From: CAMCXE01 sp046347475
Lineage (GTDB): Bacteria > Pseudomonadota > Gammaproteobacteria > Pseudomonadales > Cellvibrionaceae
Length of the DNA: 64,000 nucleotides
Assembly (NCBI GenBank): GCA_046347475.1
Contig: JAXMGD010000004.1
Coordinates: 248,001 to 312,000 of the forward strand
Direction of reading: 5' to 3'
The position numbers were made by a program, and so were the translations under genes. Under the pieces are notes generated by a model that saw only the letters and a list, made by a program, of their open reading frames with translations, made no database searches and was not told the origin of the DNA. Position 1 is the stretch's first letter. Each line of letters opens with the position of its first letter. This document shows positions 16,939 to 26,326 of this stretch, piece after piece.

Positions 16939-17393
16939 TAAATCCTCGAAGCGTTAGGTAATAGGTAAAAAACAGGCAAACACAGAAGAAACTGTATTCG
17001 CTCGCTCTAAACAGATTGGGCATAGGTTTCTGGCCAAGCTGTAACATTGTGTAGAAGGGTACCTCACAGAGACCAAATGTCCGCCTCTATTAACCCGGCG
17101 ACACAATAGACCGCCCTGATCTATTTTGTCTTCGCCTCACTAAAACCTGCGCAGATGCTTGGATCTGCTTGTTTTAGTAGGGCTCGTGACGGCGTTCCTG
17201 GCGCCCTATTAACCCGGCACTAAAAGTCACCGGCTTAATAGAATTATTCAAAGCTTGCGTGTGTAAACACCAACAATTCAGTACTATTTTCTGCCTGCCG
17301 AGCCATCGTTGAATGAAACAAAAACAGCTCTTCTGCTGAGCGTAAAGTTAGCTTCAGTGAGCCCACTCGCTTAGCGCATACAATTTTGCTTCC
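16939..17393. other. 455-bp gap between lepA and lepB, with repeat
   Basis: Holds a family-2 palindromic element (17087-17241). No gene is visible in the remaining bases. Because lepA and lepB are usually neighbours in one operon, lepB probably needs its own promoter here; no clear -35/-10 pair was identified. Confidence 0.6.
17087..17241. repeat. Palindromic repeat family 2, copy 2
   Basis: Ends are CTATTAACCCGG (left) and CCGGCTTAATAG (right), an inverted pair. The inner stem ACTAAAAC / GTTTTAGT encloses a further stem GCAGAT / ATCTGC. Another hairpin is ACACAATAGA with TCTATTTTGT. A second CTATTAACCCGGC at 17206 gives an internal direct repeat. The core stem corresponds to GCTAAAAC / GTTTTAGC in the copy at 55498-55614. 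Confidence 0.75.
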
Positions 17394-19193
17394 TTAGGAA
17401 TCCATTTTTAACACAGCCAAAAAGGCCTCTTGAGGTATTTCCACCCGCCCTACTTGTTTCATGCGTTTTTTACCGGCTTTTTGCTTTTCCAGTAATTTCT
17501 TCTTGCGGGTAACGTCGCCGCCATAACACTTTGCCAGGACGTTTTTACGCAACGCTTTTACCGTACTACGGGCCACAATCTGGCCGCCAATGGCCGCTTG
17601 AATGGCCACATCAAACATTTGGCGCGGAATTAATTCCTGCATTTTTTCTGTCAATGCACGCCCTTTGTATTGAGCCGTATCACGATGCACAATCAACGCT
17701 AATGCATCAACTTTTTCACCATTAATCAACACGTCCAAACGCACTAAACGCGCCGATTGAAAGCGCAAGAAACTGTAATCGAGGGAGGCATAACCGCGGC
17801 TAACTGATTTTAATTTATCAAAGAAATCCAACACCACCTCATTCATGGGTAACTCATACACCAAAGAAACCTGGCTGCCCATGTACTGTAAATCCCGTTG
17901 CACACCCCGCTTTTCAATACACAGGGTAATCACCGCCCCTAAATAGGCGTGTGGCACCAGTATATTGGCTTGCACAATAGGCTCGCGCATATCGGCTATA
18001 TTGGAAATTTCGGGTAATTTTGATGGGTTATCAACGTAAACAATTTCACCGTTCGTTTGTTCTACTTCGAACACCACGGTGGGGGCGGTAGTAATAAGGT
18101 CTAGGTCATACTCGCGCTCCAAGCGCTCTTGAATAATCTCCATGTGCAACATACCCAAAAAGCCGCAGCGAAAGCCAAAGCCTAAGGCGTCCGAACTTTC
18201 CGGCTCGTAAAATAACGAGGCGTCGTTGAGGGTTAATTTCGATAAAGCATCGCGGAAGGCTTCGAAGTCATCGGAGCTCACCGGAAAAAGGCCCGCATAA
18301 ACCTGCGGTTGCACACGCTTAAAACCCGGTAAGGCGTCTACGTGGGGAGCATTGGCGTGAATCAGCGTGTCGCCCACCGGAGCGCCGTGAATATCCTTGA
18401 TGCCTGCGACCACAAACCCCACTTCTCCGGCCTTGAGCACCCCGGTCTCGTGGCGTTTTGGGGTAAATACACCCACGCTATCGACCACATTGGCCTTGCC
18501 AATGGTCTTCGACATGATTTTATCTTTAACCCTTAAGGTGCCGTGTTTAACGCGCACCAACGAGACAACACCCAGGTAGTTATCGAACCAAGAATCAATG
18601 ATAAGTGCCTGTAATTCCCCTTCCGGGTCGCCCTCTGGCGGCGGTATACGCTCGATTAAACGCTCCAAAACATCTTCGATACCTAAGCCTGACTTAGCGC
18701 TGCAACGCACAGCATCTGTGGCATCTATACCGATGATATTTTCTATTTCCTCCGCCACGCGATCCGGTTCAGCTTGAGGAAGATCCATTTTGTTGAGTAC
18801 AGGAATCACCTCCAGGCCCTGCTCTATAGCGGTATAGCAGTTAGCAACCGACTGGGCTTCCACCCCTTGGGCCGCATCAACCACTAAAAGGGCGCCTTCA
18901 CATGCAGCTAAGGAGCGCGATACTTCGTAGGAAAAATCCACGTGACCGGGTGTATCAATGAAGTTGAGCTGATAGGTTTTACCGTCGGAGGCGGTGTAAT
19001 TGAGGGTAACGCTCTGAGCCTTAATCGTGATCCCCCGCTCGCGTTCCAGCTCCATGGAGTCAAGCACCTGGGCCTCCATTTCGCGGGCGGATAAACCGCC
19101 GCAATGTTGAATGAAGCGATCTGCCAAGGTGGATTTACCGTGGTCAATATGGGCAATAATAGAAAAGTTGCGAATATGGCTAAGGGTCGACAC
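17394..19193 (-). CDS. lepA: Elongation factor 4 (LepA)
   Basis: 599 residues, the standard LepA length. GTPase motifs are AHIDHGKSTLADR at the N terminus, DTPGHVDFSYEVSRSLAAC, and NKMDLPQAEPDRV. Domain II, the EF-G-like domains and the LepA-specific C-terminal region (RKNVLAKCYGGDVTRKKKLLEKQK) are complete. It is a ribosome-associated GTPase that acts on stalled or incorrectly translocated ribosomes. It appears to start at GTG 19193 with no strong ribosome binding site. The gap to rseB upstream is 116 bp. Confidence 0.97.
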   Translation of the reverse strand: MSTLSHIRNFSIIAHIDHGKSTLADRFIQHCGGLSAREMEAQVLDSMELERERGITIKAQSVTLNYTASDGKTYQLNFIDTPGHVDFSYEVSRSLAACEGALLVVDAAQGVEAQSVANCYTAIEQGLEVIPVLNKMDLPQAEPDRVAEEIENIIGIDATDAVRCSAKSGLGIEDVLERLIERIPPPEGDPEGELQALIIDSWFDNYLGVVSLVRVKHGTLRVKDKIMSKTIGKANVVDSVGVFTPKRHETGVLKAGEVGFVVAGIKDIHGAPVGDTLIHANAPHVDALPGFKRVQPQVYAGLFPVSSDDFEAFRDALSKLTLNDASLFYEPESSDALGFGFRCGFLGMLHMEIIQERLEREYDLDLITTAPTVVFEVEQTNGEIVYVDNPSKLPEISNIADMREPIVQANILVPHAYLGAVITLCIEKRGVQRDLQYMGSQVSLVYELPMNEVVLDFFDKLKSVSRGYASLDYSFLRFQSARLVRLDVLINGEKVDALALIVHRDTAQYKGRALTEKMQELIPRQMFDVAIQAAIGGQIVARSTVKALRKNVLAKCYGGDVTRKKKLLEKQKAGKKRMKQVGRVEIPQEAFLAVLKMDS

Positions 19194-19309
19194 GAATAAA
19201 CTGCCTAATCAGTAATGAAACAAGGCCCTAGGGGCGCAAAAAGGCGGCAAGTCTACTCTATTTGCCCAAGCCAAGTAAGGCCGCGTACCAATCCCTATAG
19301 CGGAGCGCA

Positions 19310-20290
19310 TCACGGCTGCGCCGGGGGTACAACCCGACCAATCGAGGCCAATACAGCCTGAGCTGTTTCCGGTGGAATCTCCCCGGTTAGGCTCATTTGG
19401 TAGTGTTTATCACCATCGGCAAAGGCCGTTACCATGGCCAGAGTCGCCCCGCGCAGGGCGGCGCCTACCCGTCTAGCTGCCGCACTCTGTAAAGGAACAA
19501 CTCGCACGGAGAATACGGCCAAGCCATCCGTAAATGTCAGGTATTCCCCCTCTCCTTCTCGGCTGGCCTGGGCTAGCACAAACCCTGCGGGTAACCACTG
19601 AAAATGCCACTGGCTGGCCTGCATCGGCGCAGTAAAACACTGCTCTTTATTAACGCCTATGCCGATCGCCGAGCCCTCTGCCTTAAAATCGCTCTCAGTA
19701 AATTTCGGGTCTAGTTGAATATCAACAAACTGCATGCGCTCTAGAATTTTGCGCTGCCCGTTTTGAATCAACCACATCAGCGGCAATCCAGTCGCCTTAT
19801 CCAGCGCCAAGGTCACGCCGTAGCGCATCGCATCTTTAGGAACCATTTGAATTATGGCCGCCTGTCGCCCAGCAACACGCTCCTCGCCCCGCAATACAAA
19901 CTGGTAATTCTGGTTAACACTAGCCGACACACCCTGGGTGTTGCTGGCAAGGCCGCCGCGCAGAAGAAAGCTGCCCGCATTGACACAACTGGCCAGTCGC
20001 CCTTGGCGCACCGCCTCCCTGGCAGGGCCTGACAAATGCAGAATGCGCTCCTGTTCAACACCATTGTTAAGGCCGTGCACAATCACCAATGAATCCATCT
20101 GGCCGCCGTATTCATAGGTAAGGTGGCCGCGAAAGCCCCGCTCCTGCAAGGATTGCGAGAGCTGACGCAACAAGTCATCCACTGTCGCAAGCGGCTCTAA
20201 GGCATAGGCTCGCGCAGCAAACAGCAGAGCGAAAAAAAGCCCCAGCCAAATCGGCGGGGGCCTTAGGAGTGTTCGACGGGTTTTAACCAT
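19310..20290 (-). CDS. rseB: Sigma-E regulatory protein RseB (MucB)
   Basis: 326 residues with an N-terminal signal peptide (FFALLFAARAYA). The two periplasmic lobes are recognisable as MucB/RseB: the first lobe through MQFVDIQLDPKFTESDFKA, and a C-terminal lobe with HFQWLPAGFVLAQ and YLTFTDGLAVFSVRVV. It binds the periplasmic domain of RseA and delays its degradation, sensing envelope lipid signals. The start overlaps the rseA stop by one base (TGATG), so the pair is coupled. The DegP-type protease that often follows (mucD) is not present here; lepA follows instead. Confidence 0.9.
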   Translation of the reverse strand: MVKTRRTLLRPPPIWLGLFFALLFAARAYALEPLATVDDLLRQLSQSLQERGFRGHLTYEYGGQMDSLVIVHGLNNGVEQERILHLSGPAREAVRQGRLASCVNAGSFLLRGGLASNTQGVSASVNQNYQFVLRGEERVAGRQAAIIQMVPKDAMRYGVTLALDKATGLPLMWLIQNGQRKILERMQFVDIQLDPKFTESDFKAEGSAIGIGVNKEQCFTAPMQASQWHFQWLPAGFVLAQASREGEGEYLTFTDGLAVFSVRVVPLQSAAARRVGAALRGATLAMVTAFADGDKHYQMSLTGEIPPETAQAVLASIGRVVPPAQP

Positions 20291-21084
20291 CAGTGCTTGC
20301 CCGCAACAGGCTCGACACGAGTGTTTAAGGACACATCGGCCGGTACATCCGCCGTACGGGTAAACGGCAATAGACCAAAACTGCCATGGGCGGCAGACCG
20401 GCTTGCATGGTCTAGCAGCATTTGATTGAGCTGTGCCTGTACCTCAGGGTCGTTGCGCCAGTCGGTTTGATTCAGTGAAACGGGCTGCACTTGCATTGGC
20501 TGCACACGCTCAGCTTGGCTGCTCACAGTGCGCGCCATGGGAAGGGGTAACGCAAAACCATCGGGTGCTGATTGCACCTGAGCGGCCTCAGGCAGCGTTG
20601 CTTCAGGCAGGTTGGCGGCGATACTGTTGGTGCTGGTTAGTTCACCAGGTTCGACAGGCTTGCCGGCCACTGTGTTGGCGGGCAAGGCCGGTGCCACCGC
20701 CAGCGGCGCGAGGGATGGATGTGAAAACTGTTGCGCGCCTATTAACACTGCCACGGCCACCGATGCAGCCAAGGCCGATTTACTCCCCCAGCGCAGCCAC
20801 GCAGGCGCACGGGCATTAACCGATGATGCCGCGGTATTACTGGATTGATTCAAGGCCGGTTCCGATGCAACCGCGTCAGCAATGGCAGCAGACAAATCGA
20901 TATTTAAAAAAGCCGTCTCTTTGCGCTGTAGGAGCGTGGACGCCAGCTGATAACGCCGCCAGGTGGCTCCCAGCGTTTCATCTTCAGGTAATTGCTTAAG
21001 AATTCTGCGTAGCTCGAGATCACTGGCTTGGTTATCCATCAAAGCGGATAAGGACTCTTTTAGCATTTCATCGGATGACGTCAT
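20290..21084 (-). CDS. rseA: Anti-sigma-E factor RseA (MucA)
   Basis: 264 residues. The cytosolic anti-sigma domain (LKESLSALMDNQASDLELRRILKQL... WRRYQLASTLLQ) occupies about residues 5-55. One membrane helix (SALAASVAVAVLIGAQQF) follows near residue 110, and a long, Pro/Ala-rich periplasmic tail makes up the rest. It holds RpoE inactive at the membrane until cleaved by DegS/RseP. I chose the ATG at 21084, which has an AGG site; a TTG at 21108 would add eight residues. It lies 107 bp after rpoE. Confidence 0.9.
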   Translation of the reverse strand: MTSSDEMLKESLSALMDNQASDLELRRILKQLPEDETLGATWRRYQLASTLLQRKETAFLNIDLSAAIADAVASEPALNQSSNTAASSVNARAPAWLRWGSKSALAASVAVAVLIGAQQFSHPSLAPLAVAPALPANTVAGKPVEPGELTSTNSIAANLPEATLPEAAQVQSAPDGFALPLPMARTVSSQAERVQPMQVQPVSLNQTDWRNDPEVQAQLNQMLLDHASRSAAHGSFGLLPFTRTADVPADVSLNTRVEPVAGKH

Positions 21085-21191
21085 AGATAAAACCTGTGGG
21101 TTTAACAAAACTCTAGATGAGTCGTTTAGGTGCTGGTGTGACCGAGTGTTTTAAGCTAGGTTCCAACCAGGGGTTTGTTTTTGGCTATTTT

Positions 21192-21773
21192 TTATAACAA
21201 AGGCGCCATCTGCCGATCAATGGCTTCACGGGCGCGAAAAATACGCGAACGCACTGTACCTATAGGGCAGCCCATGGCCTCAGCAATTTCTTCATAACTC
21301 AAGCCTTCAATTTCGCGCAGCGTAATAGCCGTGCGCAAATCCCGCGGCAAATCCGCAATTGCCTTGGTAATCACAGCATCCAGCTGATCGCGCATTAAAT
21401 TATTTTCGGGGTTTTCAATATCCCGCATATTTTCAGAGTCGGTGAGAAACTCGGCCTCTTCAGCATCTATATCCATAGCGGGGGGGCGGCGGCCTCGAGA
21501 GACGAGAAAGTTCTTCGCCGTATTAATAGCAATGCGATAAAGCCAAGTATAAAACGCGCTTTCACCGCGAAAATTCGGCAGTGCGCGGTACGCCTTAATG
21601 AAGGTTTCTTGAGCGACGTCTTGCACTTCTGCATGGTCGCGAATAAAGCGGCTAACGACAGCCATAATGCGGTGTTGGTATTTAATAACTAAAAGATCAA
21701 ACGCTTTTTTATCCCCCTGCTGCACTCGACTAACAAGAGGTTGATCTGCATCTGGGGCAGATGGTTCAAGCAT
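21192..21773 (-). CDS. rpoE: RNA polymerase sigma factor RpoE (AlgU)
   Basis: 193 residues of an ECF sigma factor. Region 2 includes KAFDLLVIKYQHRIM and QDVAQETFIKAYRALPNFRGESAFYTWLYRIAINTAKN; region 4 includes LPRDLRTAITLREIEGLSYEEIAEAMGCPIGTVRSRIFRAREAID. Both match E. coli RpoE closely. The ATG at 21773 matches the homologue's start and has GGAG six bases upstream; the frame extends to a GTG at 21800. It leads rpoE-rseA-rseB and directs the envelope stress response. A possible self-activated promoter lies upstream. Confidence 0.96.
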   Translation of the reverse strand: MLEPSAPDADQPLVSRVQQGDKKAFDLLVIKYQHRIMAVVSRFIRDHAEVQDVAQETFIKAYRALPNFRGESAFYTWLYRIAINTAKNFLVSRGRRPPAMDIDAEEAEFLTDSENMRDIENPENNLMRDQLDAVITKAIADLPRDLRTAITLREIEGLSYEEIAEAMGCPIGTVRSRIFRAREAIDRQMAPLL

Positions 21774-22082
21774 TAAAGACTCCAGGTACGGTGCGAACAC
21801 CGGGTAAGAAAAACGCCCCTCTGTCGCAACAGCCTCAAGGGGTAAGACGAAAACCAGCGCGCAGGGTGCATCAGGTGGCAGCGGCTTAGAGCCAACGCGG
21901 GATTTTTACATCCGCAGCCGCCATTGTTTCTGATGCCCCCCTATTGAGCAATAGCCAAAGCATCCATAAGGCGCAAGCGGTGAAGACCTACCGCCAGTTG
22001 CAAAGTTCAGCGCCACGCCTGGATAATTCCCCCACCCAGCCATACGCTTAAGTCCCTTCCGCGTATACCGCCCTCTCTATTA
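21774..22082. other. 309-bp divergent region between rpoE and nadB
   Basis: Divergent promoter region. It contains the candidate sigma-E promoter for rpoE at 21981-22008. No nadB promoter or NAD-responsive operator was recognised, and no gene is visible. Confidence 0.5.
21981..22008 (-). promoter_or_regulatory. Possible sigma-E promoter upstream of rpoE
   Basis: On the minus strand GAACTT, a 16-base spacer and TCTTCA resemble the ECF sigma-E promoter (GAACTT-N16-TCTGA). It would give autoregulation, as known for rpoE/algU, with a leader of about 200 bp before the start at 21773. The -10 match is partial and the leader is long, so this is tentative. Confidence 0.45.
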
Positions 22083-23726
22083 ATGCAAGTATTGATTATG
22101 TCTCAACCAACCTACTCTCAACTTTACAGCGACGTATTGGTCATCGGCAGCGGCGCTGCTGGTCTCACCCTGGCCCTTAAGTTGGCGCAAGTGTGTAAAG
22201 TGAGCGTACTGAGCAAGGGCAAATTAACGGAGGGTTCAACCTGGCATGCGCAGGGCGGGATAGCGGCGGTATTGGATGACGACGACAGCATCGAATCCCA
22301 CGTCGCCGACACCCTTGTGGCCGGTGCAGGTTTGTGCCATCCCCAGGCCGTGCGCTTTACTGTCGCACGTAGCAAAGCAGCCATTGAATGGCTGGTGGGC
22401 CTGGGCGTTGATTTCACCCGCAGCGATGACAGCCATTACCACCTCACTCAAGAAGGTGGCCATAGCCACCGCCGCATCATTCACAGCGCAGATGCCACCG
22501 GCAAGGCCGTGCATTCCACCCTGCTCGAACAAACCCTCGCCCATCCCAACATTAAGCTGCTGGAAAACCATGTCGCCCTAGATTTAGTGCGCGAACCGGA
22601 TTTAACCAGCGGCAAGATGCGCTGCGTAGGTGCTTATGTCTACGATCGAACCCAGGATCGCGTAGTCACCCACAGCGCTAAAACAACCATACTCGCTACG
22701 GGCGGCGCGAGTAAGGTGTACCTTTACAGCAGCAACCCCGATAGCGCCAGTGGCGATGGTATCGCCATGGCCTGGCGTGCCGGCTGCCGCGTCGCCAACA
22801 TGGAATTTAACCAATTTCACCCCACCTGCTTGTACCACCCGGATGCCAAATCTTTTCTGCTCACCGAGGCGCTGCGCGGCGAAGGCGCATTCCTTAAATT
22901 GCCCAACGGTGAGCGCTTTATGCAGAACTTCCACCCCATGGCAGAGCTTGCGCCTAGGGATGTTGTAGCCCGCGCCATCGACCACGAGATGAAGCGCCTG
23001 GGCAGCGACTACGTTCTGCTCGATATCAGCCATAAACCGGCCGATTTTATTCAGCAACACTTCCCAACGGTATGGAGCAACTGCCTCCAGTTTGGCTTTG
23101 ACATCACCAAAGACCCTATTCCCGTAGTGCCAGCGGCGCACTACACCTGTGGCGGTGTGGTGGTGAATTGTCACGGCCAAACCGACTTAAAAAATCTGTT
23201 TGCCATTGGTGAAACATCGTTTACCGGCTTGCATGGCGCCAACCGAATGGCCAGTAATTCGCTGTTGGAATGTATTGTTTATGCCCACTCGGCGGCGGAG
23301 AAAATCGAGCAGGATCTTGCGACTATCGCCCCACCGTCAGCCATTAAAGAATGGGATGAGTCCCGTGTGACCAACTCCGATGAAGACGTGGTTATCTCCC
23401 ACAACTGGGACGAACTGCGGCGTTTTATGTGGGATTATGTGGGCATTGTGCGCACCCACAAACGCCTGGAGCGCGCCACCAACCGCATTCAGCTGCTGCA
23501 AAAAGAAATTCAGGATTATTACGCCAACTACAAGGTGGGCAGCGATTTAATCGAGCTGCGCAATCTCGCTATGGTGGCGCAGCTAATTATTCGCTCTGCC
23601 ATGGAACGCAAAGAAAGTCGCGGCCTGCACTTCTCACTGGATTTCCCCGAGATTTCCCCCATCGCCAAGGACACCATTTTGGTTCCGACCAATTTCGCCG
23701 ACCAAGAACTGTTCGTGCACAACTGA
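22083..23726 (+). CDS. nadB: L-aspartate oxidase
   Basis: 547 residues, normal for NadB. The FAD-binding VIGSGAAGLTLALKLA is near the start, followed by GGIAAV, RRIIHSADATGKAVH, and the substrate/FAD loop ETSFTGLHGANRMASNSLLECIVYA. The C-terminal helical domain (LRRFMWDYVGIVRTHKRLE) separates NadB from succinate dehydrogenase paralogues. It oxidises L-aspartate to iminoaspartate in NAD synthesis. The start is ATG 22083 or ATG 22098; neither has a clear site. nadB next to rpoE, divergent, is a conserved pseudomonad-type arrangement. Confidence 0.95.
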   Translation: MQVLIMSQPTYSQLYSDVLVIGSGAAGLTLALKLAQVCKVSVLSKGKLTEGSTWHAQGGIAAVLDDDDSIESHVADTLVAGAGLCHPQAVRFTVARSKAAIEWLVGLGVDFTRSDDSHYHLTQEGGHSHRRIIHSADATGKAVHSTLLEQTLAHPNIKLLENHVALDLVREPDLTSGKMRCVGAYVYDRTQDRVVTHSAKTTILATGGASKVYLYSSNPDSASGDGIAMAWRAGCRVANMEFNQFHPTCLYHPDAKSFLLTEALRGEGAFLKLPNGERFMQNFHPMAELAPRDVVARAIDHEMKRLGSDYVLLDISHKPADFIQQHFPTVWSNCLQFGFDITKDPIPVVPAAHYTCGGVVVNCHGQTDLKNLFAIGETSFTGLHGANRMASNSLLECIVYAHSAAEKIEQDLATIAPPSAIKEWDESRVTNSDEDVVISHNWDELRRFMWDYVGIVRTHKRLERATNRIQLLQKEIQDYYANYKVGSDLIELRNLAMVAQLIIRSAMERKESRGLHFSLDFPEISPIAKDTILVPTNFADQELFVHN

Positions 23727-23741
23727 TCAGGCCCTCGCACG

Positions 23742-23764
23742 CCGATCCGCACCCTCAGGATCGG
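23742..23764. terminator. Hairpin after nadB
   Basis: A perfect 7-bp inverted repeat CCGATCC / GGATCGG with a nine-base loop begins 16 bp after the nadB stop. There is no following T-tract, so intrinsic termination is uncertain; it could also slow message decay. Confidence 0.4.
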
Positions 23765-23853
23765 CCGTTCACATACCTGCGCGGGTAAGAAATAGCCCCC
23801 AATAAACTCTTCCGCTAGAATGCGCCCCTTTGCCCAAGGCTGGCTCTGTTTGT

Positions 23854-25254
23854 ATGCATTATTTATCCCCGGAATTTGCCTTTATCTTTTTAGCCTTTTT
23901 ATGGGTGTACTGGCTGTTAGGTATAGGCTCCGGCCCTCGAGCACAAAATCAATTATTACTGCTTGCCAGCTATGCTTTTTACGCCAGTTTTGACTGGCGC
24001 TTTCTTGCACTCCTGATAAGTTTTTCGCTGATTATTTTAGGCCTGGCAGGCCTAGTGATTCGGCCAGACGGCAGCCGTCGACGCTGGCCGGTACACCTAG
24101 GAATTGTCTTAGCCTTGGGTAATTTAGGGCTCTTCAAATATTATAATTTTTTCCGTGAAAGTCTTGAGGCCGCCCTGGGCGGCAGCCTGGAGCATACCAG
24201 TTTACCCCTGCTCGATATTTTATTGCCGGTGGGTATTTCGTTTTATACCTTTTGTGGTATCGCTTATTTAATTGAAGTGGGCCGCGGCAATGAACAACCC
24301 GCGCCATGGCTTGAAGGCTGTTTATTATTAGCGTTTTTCCCTACCCTACTGGCCGGGCCCATATGCCGCCCCAAAGACTTATTACCCCAATTGCGCCAGG
24401 AACAGGCACGTACCATTATTGAGCCTGAACGCGTTGGGCTACTGCTACTGAGCGCGCTGATTAAAAAAATCTGGCTGGCCAATTGGTTGGCTGACCAGTA
24501 TGTTAATCCGGTATTTTCTGACCCCAGCGCCTATCACGCCATCGATTTAATAGCCGCGAGTATCGCTTATGCCTGGCAAATATTTTTTGATTTTTCCGGC
24601 TACACCGATGTAGTCACCGCCTGTGCCTTGTTGCTCGGAATAAAAGTACCCGTTAATTTCCGCCAGCCATACTTAGCCACCAACCTGAGCGATTTCTGGC
24701 AACGCTGGCATATCAGTCTATCCAGTTGGATTCGCGACTACGTTTATATTCCGCTCGGCGGTAGCCGCAACGGCTGGTGGCGCACGCAAATAAATGTGCT
24801 GTTGGCGATGGTAATTTCTGGCATATGGCACGGGGCCAATTTAACTTTTGTTATTTGGGGCCTTTGGCATGGGCTGGGTTTAGTTGCGCAGAATATAGGG
24901 CGCCGACTATTAAACCGCCCACTTCCCGGCGCAGCTGCACGCATACTGACATTTGTCTTCGTGTGTATTGGCTGGGTATTTTTTCGCGCCGAGGATTTAC
25001 CGCGCGCCTGGGAATTTTTTCAAGGCTTGGGGCAATGGACGCAGCCCGCTCAATTAAATTATTTAAGCCTTTTCGCTGCAACCGCCGTTTATTTTTATTG
25101 CTCACGCACAAGCCAGCGCTTTTTACCCTATTTACAAGACAAACTCGCCTTTATTCATTGGAGCTTACAGGCTGTGTTTATCAGCCTCAGCGCACTTATC
25201 ATTATTCAACTTGCACCCAGCGGAATGCCTGGGTTTATTTATTTTGGGTTCTAG
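23854..25254 (+). CDS. patA: MBOAT O-acyltransferase, PatA-like
   Basis: 466 residues with about ten membrane segments. The MBOAT core is present: SDFWQRWHISLSSWIRDYVY, then PLGGSR, and the catalytic-His motif GIWHGA (His about 326). This fits AlgI/PatA-type proteins that pass an acetyl group from the cytosol across the inner membrane. ATG 23854 (MHYLSPEF) is chosen over a TTG at 23830. It is followed immediately by a DUF459 SGNH protein and an Ape1-like esterase, so I infer a peptidoglycan O-acetylation role rather than alginate acetylation; no alginate genes are present. The gene name is inferred from context. Confidence 0.75.
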   Translation: MHYLSPEFAFIFLAFLWVYWLLGIGSGPRAQNQLLLLASYAFYASFDWRFLALLISFSLIILGLAGLVIRPDGSRRRWPVHLGIVLALGNLGLFKYYNFFRESLEAALGGSLEHTSLPLLDILLPVGISFYTFCGIAYLIEVGRGNEQPAPWLEGCLLLAFFPTLLAGPICRPKDLLPQLRQEQARTIIEPERVGLLLLSALIKKIWLANWLADQYVNPVFSDPSAYHAIDLIAASIAYAWQIFFDFSGYTDVVTACALLLGIKVPVNFRQPYLATNLSDFWQRWHISLSSWIRDYVYIPLGGSRNGWWRTQINVLLAMVISGIWHGANLTFVIWGLWHGLGLVAQNIGRRLLNRPLPGAAARILTFVFVCIGWVFFRAEDLPRAWEFFQGLGQWTQPAQLNYLSLFAATAVYFYCSRTSQRFLPYLQDKLAFIHWSLQAVFISLSALIIIQLAPSGMPGFIYFGF

Positions 25255-25255
25255 G

Positions 25256-26326
25256 ATGACAGCAACACAAACCCCTATCACGCACACACTTAAAACCCTC
25301 TCACTGTGTGTCTTGGTTATTTCGCTGCTTAAAGCTGATGCGCTTAGCCGCTATTGGCAACAGCAATGGCGTATTGCGCTACCGTTGGCAGGCAATTTAA
25401 CGCAGCCGACCTGGTTCAACCAACTTTGGAGCCATTATTTAGGTGATGCCGAAACCCTGCTTGCCACTCTCAATGCCCGCTTAACCCGCGCAGGCCAAGC
25501 ACTCAGCGCCGATCCTTCTGAACCGGTACCGATTGCAACAGCCGCGCCGATTGCAACAGCTACGCCGATCGCAACGCCCGCGCCGGTCAGAGTTGTCACC
25601 TGCGAGGAAACCAACACAGAAACAAATACACAAGCAACAGAAACAGTACCCCCAAAAAACCTGCAATGGCCTATTTCCCTGGCTCCTGCGGATAAGGTTT
25701 TATTGGCGGGCGACTCAATGATGCAAGGCGTTGCCCCCTACGTCATGAGCGCACTGCGCAAGCACTACTCAGCAGAAACCATAGATTTGAGTAAACACAG
25801 CACGGGCCTAGCTTACCCGGGATTTTTTAATTGGCCGGACACAATTAAAGAGCACTTGGAAAAAACCTCGTTTAAAGCCCTGGTCATTTTTTTAGGCGCC
25901 AATGACACCTGGGATATTATTTACCAAGGTAAATCGATTGCGATAGGCAATGAGTTCTGGCGCAGTCTATACAGCGAACGGGTCGAATCAATTTTATCCT
26001 ACGCACAACAACACAGCGTACAAGTCATTTGGCTCGGCGCGCCACCCATGGGCCGGGACAAAATGAATAAATACGTACCCGCCCTTAACCAGGTTTATCA
26101 AGCCAGTGTCGATAAATTTAAACCCCTCGCCCTCTTTGCCCCCACGGCAGATAGTTTGAGCAGCGATGGCAAAACCTTTAGTAAATTTCTTACCCTGCCG
26201 GATCAAGGTGAAATTATGGTGCGCACCAACGACGGTGTGCACTTTACTCCTGCCGGGCAAAAAATTATCGCCCATTTAGTGCTAAATCATTTTCGCGCTG
26301 CCTCAACTGAGCAACCCTCTCCATGA
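25256..26326 (+). CDS. patB: DUF459 SGNH protein, PatB-like O-acetyltransferase
   Basis: 356 residues. One membrane segment (about 14-30) is followed by a Pro/Ala/Thr linker with PIATAAPIATATPIATPAP, a short tandem repeat, and then a SGNH domain. Catalytic residues by motif: Ser154 in GDSMMQGVAP, Asn in FLGANDTW, and Asp326/His329 in NDGVHFTP. This arrangement matches gonococcal PatB, which transfers acetyl to MurNAc in the periplasm, and DUF459. The ATG at 25256 lies one base after the patA stop. The last four bases overlap the next gene (ATGA). Function is inferred from family and cluster. Confidence 0.72.
   Translation: MTATQTPITHTLKTLSLCVLVISLLKADALSRYWQQQWRIALPLAGNLTQPTWFNQLWSHYLGDAETLLATLNARLTRAGQALSADPSEPVPIATAAPIATATPIATPAPVRVVTCEETNTETNTQATETVPPKNLQWPISLAPADKVLLAGDSMMQGVAPYVMSALRKHYSAETIDLSKHSTGLAYPGFFNWPDTIKEHLEKTSFKALVIFLGANDTWDIIYQGKSIAIGNEFWRSLYSERVESILSYAQQHSVQVIWLGAPPMGRDKMNKYVPALNQVYQASVDKFKPLALFAPTADSLSSDGKTFSKFLTLPDQGEIMVRTNDGVHFTPAGQKIIAHLVLNHFRAASTEQPSP

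Noticed and set aside
23854..25254. Alginate acetyltransferase AlgI
   Set aside because: The fold matches, but no other alginate genes are present and the two partners resemble the PatB/Ape1 system.
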